A DNA stretch of 64,000 nucleotides from VAZQ01 sp035293945 (lineage in GTDB: Bacteria; Pseudomonadota; Alphaproteobacteria; Rhizobiales; Xanthobacteraceae). Shown here one piece after another: positions 14,472 through 20,949 of this stretch. Below the pieces are notes generated by a model. It was not told where the DNA came from, made no database searches, and saw nothing but the letters and a program-made list of their open reading frames with translations. Each line of letters begins with the position of its first letter. Position 1 is the stretch's first letter. The stretch lies in NCBI GenBank assembly GCA_035293945.1, contig DATGLV010000031.1, forward strand, positions 1-64,000. Reading direction: 5' to 3'. The position numbers and the translations under genes are program-made.

Positions 14472-14500
14472 AAAAAAGGGCGGGCATTCGCGCCCGCCCT
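14472..14500 (-). terminator. rho-independent terminator of the HtrA gene
   Basis: GGGCGGGC (14478-14485) pairs with GCCCGCCC (14492-14499) around a six-base loop. On the minus strand the stem is followed by a run of six T. It lies about 60 bp past the HtrA stop codon. Confidence 0.85.
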
Positions 14501-14560
14501 CAAGTCTCCGGATCGAAGCATGGGAGGAAGTTGAAAACTGCGATCCGGTAATAGCTCGGT

Positions 14561-16054
14561 TCAACCGGCGGCGAGCGGAAGCGCCACGTAGCGAGTACCG
14601 TTGTCGGACTTCACCCGCATCAGCACCTCATGCTTGCCGGACTTCTGCACCTCGGCGAGCTGCTTGCGCACATCGTTTGGAGTTGAGACCGCCGCGCCGC
14701 CGACGTTGAGGATGACGTCGCCAGCCTGGATGCCATGATCGGCGGCCGGGCCGTTCGGATCGACTGCGGTGACCACGACACCCTCCCGGTTGGCGCCGGT
14801 CTCGCGTGCGGGAGCCAGCGACAGGCCGAGATGCGGGGTCGCGTGATCCTGCTCACCGGTGTCGGCCTGGGCCTGCCGCTCGTTCTGCATCTGCGCGAGC
14901 GTCACATTGATGGTTTGGTCCTTGCCGTCGCGGATGATGCCGAGCTCGACCGAAGTTCCCGGGCTCATTGTGGCGATCTTCTGCGAGAGCTCGCGCGCAT
15001 CCTTGACGTCCTTGCCATCGACAGACACGATGACATCGCCGGATTTCACGCCAGCCTTGGCGGCCGGGCTGCCCGATTGCGGCTCGGCGACCAGAGCACC
15101 CTTCGTCTGCTTGAGGCCGAGCGCATCTGCCATCTCCGACGTAACCGGTTGGATCTGAACACCGAGATAGCCGCGGGTCACGTGACCATTTTCCTTGAGC
15201 TGCGCGATCACGTTCTTGGCGGTCGCGGCCGGGATGTCGAAGCCGATGCCGACCGAGCCGCCGGACGGCGAGAAGATGGCGGTGTTGATGCCCATCACGT
15301 TGCCATCTGTATCGAAGGTCGGACCGCCGGAGTTACCGCGATTGATCGGCGCGTCGATCTGGATGTAGTCGTTGGCGCTGCCGATATCGCGGCCGGTCGC
15401 CGACACGATGCCGGCCGTGACGGTGCCGCCGAGCCCGAACGGATTGCCGACTGCCACCGCCCACTCGCCAATGCGCGGCGGATGATCGGAGAATTTCACA
15501 TACGGGAAGTTGCTGCCGTCGACCTTGATCAGTGCGAGGTCGCTGCGCGGATCAGTGCCGACCACCTTGGCGGTGTGGGTCTTGCCGTCGTCGGTGGTGA
15601 CGGTGACGGTGGTGGCATGATCGACCACATGGTTGTTGGTCACCGCATATCCGTCGGCCGAGATGAAGAAGCCGGAGCCCTCACCCGTCACTGAACGGCG
15701 CTGCGGCTGGCCGAATTGCTGGCCGAAGTCTTGGCCGAACTCCTGACCGAATTGCCGACCAAATTGCTGGAAGAATTTCTGCATCTGAGAATTGTCCGAA
15801 CCGTCGTCGGAGCTGCTCTCGGTCATCTTGACGCGTACCGAAATCACCGCGGGTTTCACGTGTGCGATCAGATCGGCGAAGTCCGCCGGGTGTTGCAGGT
15901 TCGTTTCGGCGGCCTGGACCGGGTTGCTGAAGGCGGAAAACGACGCTTGGCGGAAGCTTGGTCCACCGAGCACGACCGCAAGTGCGACGCCTGCGACTGA
16001 CCCCATCAGCGCCAGGCGGCGCAGGGGGGTGCGCGGGAGGTTTGGTTGGTTCAT
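14561..16054 (-). CDS. Do/HtrA-family periplasmic serine protease
   Basis: This 497-residue protein has an N-terminal signal/anchor helix (about residues 13-30), a trypsin-like domain with catalytic His142 (NNHVVDH), Asp172 (PRSDLALI) and Ser242 (GNSGGPT), and two PDZ domains (about 275-365 and 395-490). It degrades or refolds damaged envelope proteins (DegP/DegQ type). A Gln/Phe/Gly-rich loop near residues 90-118 has the tetrapeptide FGQx repeated, in the place of the LA loop of Do proteases. The start has an AAGGAG site seven bases upstream. A terminator follows the gene. Several Do paralogues are usual in this group, so I leave the symbol open between degP and degQ. Confidence 0.95.
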   Translation of the reverse strand: MNQPNLPRTPLRRLALMGSVAGVALAVVLGGPSFRQASFSAFSNPVQAAETNLQHPADFADLIAHVKPAVISVRVKMTESSSDDGSDNSQMQKFFQQFGRQFGQEFGQDFGQQFGQPQRRSVTGEGSGFFISADGYAVTNNHVVDHATTVTVTTDDGKTHTAKVVGTDPRSDLALIKVDGSNFPYVKFSDHPPRIGEWAVAVGNPFGLGGTVTAGIVSATGRDIGSANDYIQIDAPINRGNSGGPTFDTDGNVMGINTAIFSPSGGSVGIGFDIPAATAKNVIAQLKENGHVTRGYLGVQIQPVTSEMADALGLKQTKGALVAEPQSGSPAAKAGVKSGDVIVSVDGKDVKDARELSQKIATMSPGTSVELGIIRDGKDQTINVTLAQMQNERQAQADTGEQDHATPHLGLSLAPARETGANREGVVVTAVDPNGPAADHGIQAGDVILNVGGAAVSTPNDVRKQLAEVQKSGKHEVLMRVKSDNGTRYVALPLAAG

Positions 16055-16405
16055 TGGTGGTCTCCTTGAACTTTCTGATTAAACTTCACTGCTCGGCGTG
16101 CCGCATCCATGGACACCGCCTCGCTCGGATATTTGGCGAACGATCCTTTCCGCCTCCCGTCGAACAAATTAATCCTTGTTAATGTGATGCAAGGGTCGCA
16201 CCTATCGAAGCTACCCATCGAGGCAATCTCTGCCGCCTGCGCACCCGCAACAAACCGAGCGCCGGGTATCTTGGATCGCTCCGCGTCGGATCGCCGCGGG
16301 GGCTCCGGCGCAAGTGAGCTCGAGCACGGCGCCGGGAGGCCAGCTGCGACGACTGCCGGAATATCCAGTGTAGCCAGTAGGACTGTCTGCAGCCCGCGGC
16401 CAAAG
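16055..16405. other. gene-free leader region upstream of the HtrA gene
   Basis: No convincing gene on either strand. The stretch should hold the promoter and 5' leader of the HtrA gene (minus strand). An AT-richer patch at 16165-16195 is the most promoter-like part, but I cannot assign -35/-10 boxes with confidence. Confidence 0.5.
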
Positions 16406-16429
16406 AAAAACCCCGCCACGAGGGCGGGG
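16406..16429 (-). terminator. rho-independent terminator of the sRNA candidate
   Basis: CCCCGCC (16411-16417) pairs with GGCGGGG (16423-16429) over a five-base loop, followed on the minus strand by five T (16406-16410). Confidence 0.8.
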
Positions 16430-16499
16430 TGAAAAGAAAGTCTTGAAAGCTGTCTACCCGATTGGCGGACGGCGGGGGCACCCTAGTCCGCGCCGGGGA
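16406..16499 (-). ncRNA. candidate small RNA (about 94 nt)
   Basis: On the minus strand a sigma70-like promoter (TTGCTT, 17-bp spacer, TACGAC; 16534 to 16506) is followed by about 94 nt without a reading frame and ends in a rho-independent terminator (16406-16429). Inside, CGGAC and GTCCG can pair to form an upstream hairpin. It sits between the terminator of the 16675-17034 gene and the HtrA leader, so it is an independent transcription unit. I do not recognise it as a known RNA family (not SRP, 6S or tmRNA by sequence). Confidence 0.5.
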
Positions 16500-16505
16500 C
16501 GAATT

Positions 16506-16534
16506 GTCGTATCGGCCCGTTCGCGTGAAAGCAA
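16506..16534 (-). promoter_or_regulatory. sigma70-like promoter of the sRNA candidate
   Basis: Minus strand TTGCTT at 16534-16529, a 17-bp spacer, and TACGAC at 16511-16506. The expected start of transcription is near 16499. Confidence 0.45.
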
Positions 16535-16545
16535 ATTAACAGTTC

Positions 16546-16582
16546 GTAAAAAGAAAATGCACTCGGCCGGGCCGAGTGCATT
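16546..16582 (-). terminator. rho-independent terminator after the 16675-17034 gene
   Basis: A perfect 13-bp inverted repeat, AATGCACTCGGCC (16556-16568) with GGCCGAGTGCATT (16570-16582), is followed on the minus strand by a T-rich run (TTTTCTTTTT). It lies about 95 bp past the stop codon of the secreted protein gene. Confidence 0.85.
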
Positions 16583-16674
16583 GAGCAGAACCAATTTGGC
16601 AGCGCGAGGCTTCGGCTGCCAGTCGCTCAAGGATCGAGCGACAGCCGCCTAGTTCGGGGGCGGCAGGACGTTGC

Positions 16675-17034
16675 TCAGACTCCCCCCGGTGCCACGTAAC
16701 AGTAGACCTGCCCCTGGCTGCCGATGAAAATGATCCCGTGCCCCGTTGGGTTGCCCCGGTCCCACTTCATTTTCTGGTTCGGAACCGCAATCCGGGTGCC
16801 GCTTGGAATCACGCCTTTCCCGTCGGTGATGACGGCCACGTAGTGATCGCCGTCGACCTCGAACGTATCGGCCTCGAAAGCATCAGCCTCCCCACAGCAG
16901 GACATGTAGGGATTGTCGGGCTGCATCAGGCTCTGAAACCATTCGCGCACGGCGATCGGCTTGTCGTTCCATTGTCCATTGTCCCTCGCCCACGCGGTAC
17001 CGGAGAGCAGAAGCAAGAGTGCCACGTAGCGCAT
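16675..17034 (-). CDS. small secreted protein with paired cysteines, hypothetical
   Basis: This 119-residue protein has a clear Sec signal peptide (MRYVALLLLLSGTAWA) and a mature part of about 103 residues. Conserved-looking features are YMSCCGEAD (adjacent Cys), two near-repeats FEADTFEVDGDHYVAVI, and a late YCYV. The pattern resembles short periplasmic proteins common in Bradyrhizobium relatives, but I know no function. The ATG at 17034 has a near-perfect GAGGAGGT site eight bases upstream; the open frame beyond it is not coding. It ends in its own terminator. Confidence 0.82.
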   Translation of the reverse strand: MRYVALLLLLSGTAWARDNGQWNDKPIAVREWFQSLMQPDNPYMSCCGEADAFEADTFEVDGDHYVAVITDGKGVIPSGTRIAVPNQKMKWDRGNPTGHGIIFIGSQGQVYCYVAPGGV

Positions 17035-17253
17035 AGTCGAAACCTCCTCAATGATGCCAAGCACTGTCGAGCAATAACCGTACCAATTTGGGCGAGCTGA
17101 CATGTGCCGGGCCAGCGGCCATGCAGGACCGCATGGGTGTTGCGCGTAGCGGCAGATGTGAAGGTCAGCTCACTTTGCTGACCCGGTTCACTTTGCAACA
17201 ATGGCCGGCGGTAAGTGCTATCCTACCCGAGGCCTTAGGGCGGTGGCCGTGGC

Positions 17254-17520
17254 ATGCAATGCCTTGTCTGCGGCGGGGAGATGCGCGTCGTGAAGATCGA
17301 GCCCCATGTCATCCCCGTACGAGGGTTCGAGTTCAGGACTTTCCAATGCGTCGGTTGCAGCGATCTTGAGAAGCGTCAGGTTTTCGACCATGGCCGCTCC
17401 GCGCAATCCGCCGTCCCTGCGCCGCCGGCGGCCGTTCGGGCCGCGCCGCCGGCGCTCACCGGCAAGATGCGATCTATCCTTGGCAGCCTTGTGCGCCTGC
17501 GCGGCGGGCCGCACTCCTAG
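17254..17520 (+). CDS. small zinc-ribbon-like protein, hypothetical
   Basis: This 88-residue protein begins with a CLVCGGEM pair and a second pair, FQCVGC, about 28 residues later: a four-Cys zinc-ribbon or rubredoxin-knuckle layout. The C-terminal half is Ala/Pro-rich and basic. There is no signal peptide, so it is cytoplasmic. The ribosome-binding site is weak (GGCGGTGG). The cysteine spacing supports a real gene; its function is unknown. Confidence 0.6.
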   Translation: MQCLVCGGEMRVVKIEPHVIPVRGFEFRTFQCVGCSDLEKRQVFDHGRSAQSAVPAPPAAVRAAPPALTGKMRSILGSLVRLRGGPHS

Positions 17521-17591
17521 GCGCGCCGCACCTGCGCCCGCGACAAAGCTTTATCTCGGGCCGACCGGGTCGCTGCCGGAGCCAAGCGCGC

Positions 17592-18140
17592 TCACTTCAA
17601 CGGCCACCGCGGGAACGGTTCGAAGCCCTCGCGGTTCGGCATCTTCACCTTTGGCAGGGACTGCGCGTCGAGCACGTCATTCTCTCCAATCACGCCATTG
17701 AGATAGAGCACGTACGCCGCGACCGCGTAGATCTCCTCATTGCTCAGGGATTTCGGCCGGTCCCACGGCATTGCCCGCCGCACATAGTCGAACAGCGTCG
17801 TGGCATAGGGCCAGTAGCTGCCCACTGTCTTCACCGGGGCCTTTCCGGCCGCGATGGTCCCTTGCCCACCGACCAGCCGGTCATTGGGTGTGCCGGCACC
17901 TTTCTCACCGTGACACGCCTGGCACTTCTCGGCATAAACCTTGGCGCCTTCGGCAACTGTTCCCTTGCCGGGCGGAAGCCCGGCGCCGTCGGGCCCGATG
18001 CTGATGTCCCAGGGCGCCAGATCTTCGGCGGTGATCGGCTTGCCGAAATGCGGTTCGTCCGCCGCCACCGCACGCGTAACCGGTGCCGCGGCCATCACCG
18101 CCAGGACGGCGCAAAGAAAAACGCGTTCAAGCAAACACAT
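17592..18140 (-). CDS. soxD: SoxD-like monohaem cytochrome c, sulfite dehydrogenase subunit
   Basis: This 182-residue protein has a Sec signal peptide (about residues 1-26, ending AVAA) and one class I cytochrome c domain with CQACH (Cys73, Cys76, His77) and a likely axial Met124 in RRAMPWDRP. The motif SNEEIYAVAAYVLYLNG is typical of SoxD/SorB-type subunits. It should take electrons from the molybdenum subunit encoded just upstream. The start codon lies inside the 3' end of that gene (14-nt overlap), which implies translational coupling. Classical SoxD of Paracoccus has two haem sites; only one CxxCH is present here. Confidence 0.85.
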   Translation of the reverse strand: MCLLERVFLCAVLAVMAAAPVTRAVAADEPHFGKPITAEDLAPWDISIGPDGAGLPPGKGTVAEGAKVYAEKCQACHGEKGAGTPNDRLVGGQGTIAAGKAPVKTVGSYWPYATTLFDYVRRAMPWDRPKSLSNEEIYAVAAYVLYLNGVIGENDVLDAQSLPKVKMPNREGFEPFPRWPLK

Positions 18141-19413
18141 TGCTCGCCTCCCCGGCCGGGTCGATACGCCAGCTCGCCACAGCGTTGTAGTGATAGTTGC
18201 CGCGCAGGCCGCGGTCGGCGACAAATTGCGCGCGCGAGGGCTGGACCATGCCGGTCTCGTCGGTGGCGCGGCTCTGCAGCACCGCCGGGCCGCCGTCCCA
18301 TTGCCAGGCGGCGCGAAAGCGTGTCAGCGCCTTCGGCAGGATCGGTTCCTGCAACGCGGCCGGCGCGAAGCTTTGCCCGCCGTCGGCCGACACCTCGACC
18401 TGGCGAATCCTTCCGTTTCCCGACCAGGCGAGCCCGGAAATCTCGTAGAAGCCGGGGCCCTTGAGGGTGAGACCGGGCGAGGGGCGGGTGATGATCGATT
18501 TCACCTCGATCGGGAACACGAACTGCCAGGCTTTGTCGTCCTTGAGCAGGATCGTGTATTTCGAGGTTTCGTCCTTGGTCATGATCGGCGCATCGACGAG
18601 TTTGAGCCGGCGCAGCCATTTCACGTTCATATTGCCTTCGAAACCCGGCAACAGCAGCCGCAGCGGATAGCCGTTGGCCGGCCGGACCCGTTCGCCGTTC
18701 TGATAGAGGCAGACGATCGCGTCATCCATCGCTTTGGCGAGCGGTACGCTGCGGCTCATGCCGGAGGCGTCCGCCCCCTCGGCCAAAACCCACTTGGCGC
18801 GCGGATCGACGCCGGCCTCATCGAGCAGGGTCGAGAGCTTGACGCCACCCCATTCGGAGCAGGACAGCAGGCCATGGATCGCCTGCACATTGAGCGGCTG
18901 CGCCTGCGCCGTATAAAGCGCGCCGCTGTTGCCGGCGCATTCCAGGAAGGAGATGCGCGAGACGCGCGGATAGCGCGACAGATCCTCGAGCGAGAACACC
19001 AGCGGCTGCTTGACCAATCCATGGATAAGCAGCCGGTGCTGCTCCGGATCTATGTCCGGCACGCCCGCATGGCTGCGCTCATAGTGCAGTCCGCTCGGCG
19101 TGATCATGCCGTCGAGAAATTGGTGCGGGGTGCGCGATGAGCCGATGCCAGGGGTCGCCGGATTGTTGGGGGGCGCCCAGGTGCGCACCACCTTGTCCTC
19201 ATAGTGCGAGGGCATCCCGTAGGCGGTGAAGTTTCCACCCGGCTCCTTAGACCAGGGGGGCACCGTGAGGGGTGCGGCGACTGCGCTTGTTCCGCCCGCT
19301 CCTATACCTGCAGCACCCGCCAAGAACGTGCGTTCCAGGAAGATACGGCGGTTCAGAATGCCGTTCCCGGCCGCGGCCTCTGCTGACGGCGTCTCCTTGC
19401 GTCTCCTGCCCAT
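18127..19413 (-). CDS. soxC: SoxC-like sulfite dehydrogenase molybdenum subunit
   Basis: This 428-residue protein has a twin-arginine leader (NRRIFLE, then a hydrophobic stretch to SAVAA), a sulfite-oxidase-fold molybdopterin domain and a C-terminal dimerisation domain (about residues 310-420). Cys159 in SFLECAGNSG is the expected molybdenum ligand. The enzyme oxidises sulfite or sulfane sulfur in the periplasm and passes electrons to the overlapping SoxD-like cytochrome. The ATG at 19413 follows AAGGAGG. No soxXYZAB genes are in view, so it may work as a stand-alone sulfite dehydrogenase. SorA is the alternative name for such proteins. Confidence 0.9.
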   Translation of the reverse strand: MGRRRKETPSAEAAAGNGILNRRIFLERTFLAGAAGIGAGGTSAVAAPLTVPPWSKEPGGNFTAYGMPSHYEDKVVRTWAPPNNPATPGIGSSRTPHQFLDGMITPSGLHYERSHAGVPDIDPEQHRLLIHGLVKQPLVFSLEDLSRYPRVSRISFLECAGNSGALYTAQAQPLNVQAIHGLLSCSEWGGVKLSTLLDEAGVDPRAKWVLAEGADASGMSRSVPLAKAMDDAIVCLYQNGERVRPANGYPLRLLLPGFEGNMNVKWLRRLKLVDAPIMTKDETSKYTILLKDDKAWQFVFPIEVKSIITRPSPGLTLKGPGFYEISGLAWSGNGRIRQVEVSADGGQSFAPAALQEPILPKALTRFRAAWQWDGGPAVLQSRATDETGMVQPSRAQFVADRGLRGNYHYNAVASWRIDPAGEASNVFA

Positions 19414-19606
19414 CGCGCCCTCCTTGGCGAGGTTGTTCGCTCGGTAGGTGCAAGCGTAGCCGGAATGGAGGCGGAGCGAAATCGGGTCTTCGGCCTCTCG
19501 CTCTGCATGGACGGCGCCGGGGTCATGCAGTTTCGCGGCCTGTCGGGAGCCTCGACCGGCAAATCCAAATCTGTTAGTTCGGCTGACGCCGGAGCCAACA
19601 TCCAAC

Positions 19607-20083
19607 ATGAAGATCACCGGACAAGTCAGGGTCAGGGCGCCGCACGCGGCCGTCTACGCGAAGCTGCGCGATGCGCGATTTTTTGCGTCCTGCGTCGACG
19701 GCGTGCACGATCTGACCGAGGTCGGCCCTGATCGCTATGAGGCGGTGCTCGAGACCAAGGTCGCCTACATGTCGTTCAAGTTCAAGGTGACGGTCGAGCT
19801 CACCCGTGCCGAGCCGCCGCGCGAGATCGAGGCCAAGGTGGAAGGTGTGCCGCTCGGTGTTGTCGGGCGGTTGACTGCCATCTCGTACACCACGTTGAAC
19901 GAGATCGGCGATGAAACCGTCATCGACTACACGGTCGACTCTAGTCTGACCGGCAAGCTCGGCAGTCTCGGGCAGCCAGTGCTCCGCTCCAAAGCCAAGG
20001 AGATGGAGCGCCAATTCGCCGCCCGCCTGCAGGCAGCCTTCGCGGCGCCCGCGCCCGGCACCGGAATAGAGGCTGCGCAATGA
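19607..20083 (+). CDS. CoxG-family (SRPBCC) protein of a molybdenum hydroxylase operon
   Basis: This 158-residue protein matches the CoxG/DUF1857-like START-fold family (MKITGQVRVRAP, VELTRAEPPREIEAKVEG, DYTVDSSLTGKLGSLGQPV). CoxG proteins help recruit or assemble CO-dehydrogenase-type enzymes at the membrane. This one lacks the usual C-terminal membrane helix and ends in an Ala/Pro-rich tail. It is the first gene of the operon and overlaps the next by four bases (ATGA). Confidence 0.87.
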   Translation: MKITGQVRVRAPHAAVYAKLRDARFFASCVDGVHDLTEVGPDRYEAVLETKVAYMSFKFKVTVELTRAEPPREIEAKVEGVPLGVVGRLTAISYTTLNEIGDETVIDYTVDSSLTGKLGSLGQPVLRSKAKEMERQFAARLQAAFAAPAPGTGIEAAQ

Positions 20084-20949
20084 TTGGTTTCGAGCTTGCC
20101 GAGCCGGTCTCTCTTCCCGAGGCGATCAAGCTGCTCGATGCCGACGATCCACAGGTGCGTCCAATCGCCGGCGGCACCGCGCTGATGTTGATGATGAAGG
20201 CCGGCGTGTTTCGCCCTGCGCGGTTGGTCAGCCTGCGCGCGCTGCATGAGCTTTCCACAATCGCCAAAGAGGCCGACGGCGCGCTCAAGATCGGGGCTAT
20301 GACATCGCTTTCCGCACTCGAGCGTTCCGCGTTGGTGCGCCAACATGCGCCCGTCGTGGTCCGAACGCTGCGCACGCTGTCCAATGTGCGGGTGCGCAAT
20401 GTTGCGACGGTGGGGGGCAATCTGGCGCACGCGGATCCGCACATGGACCTCCCGCCAGTGCTGATCGCGCTCGGTGCGCAGGTTGTGGTGACGGGACGTG
20501 ACGGCGAGCGCTCGATTCCCGTCGAGGGGCTGTTTGCCGGGTATTTCGAGACCGTGCTCAAACGCGATGAGCTCATCACCGCCTTGCTGGTGCCGGCGCA
20601 AGTTCGCAGCCGCGCCGCCTACCTCAAGTGCACCACGCGCGCTGTGCATGATTGGCCGGCGCTCGGCGTGGCCGTCTCGCTCGACCTCGAGACAAGCGCG
20701 GTACGCGGCGCGCGCATTGCAGTCAGCGCGGCGACCGAAAAGCCGTTGCGGCTGCCTGGCGCGGAGGCGGCGCTCGTCGGCGGGGCCGCAGACGAGGCGG
20801 CTTTTCGGCGTGCTGCAGATGCAGCCGCTGCAGAGGCCGAGATCATCGACGACGCGCAGGGATCGGCCGCCTATAAGCGGCAGCTCGTCAGGGTCTATGT
20901 CCGTCGCGCGCTCAGCGCGGCGCTTGGGCAAACCGGAGCGACGCACTGA
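20080..20949 (+). CDS. FAD-binding medium subunit of a xanthine-dehydrogenase-family hydroxylase
   Basis: This 289-residue protein is a CoxM-type flavoprotein. It carries the first FAD loop PIAGGTALMLMMKAG (near residues 27-41) and the second, NVRVRNVATVGGNLAHADPHMD (near 103-125; shown broken up here as NVRVRNVATVGGN then LAHADP). It transfers electrons from the Fe-S subunit to an external acceptor. It overlaps coxG by four bases and shares one base (TGATG) with the large-subunit gene, so the set is tightly coupled. Confidence 0.92.
   Translation: MIGFELAEPVSLPEAIKLLDADDPQVRPIAGGTALMLMMKAGVFRPARLVSLRALHELSTIAKEADGALKIGAMTSLSALERSALVRQHAPVVVRTLRTLSNVRVRNVATVGGNLAHADPHMDLPPVLIALGAQVVVTGRDGERSIPVEGLFAGYFETVLKRDELITALLVPAQVRSRAAYLKCTTRAVHDWPALGVAVSLDLETSAVRGARIAVSAATEKPLRLPGAEAALVGGAADEAAFRRAADAAAAEAEIIDDAQGSAAYKRQLVRVYVRRALSAALGQTGATH

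Noticed and set aside
16051..16419. Open frame of 122 codons upstream of and overlapping the HtrA start by four bases
   Set aside because: The overlap is a by-product of the ATGA start; the translation is low in protein-like character, the frame crosses the sRNA terminator, and HtrA has its own strong ribosome-binding site.
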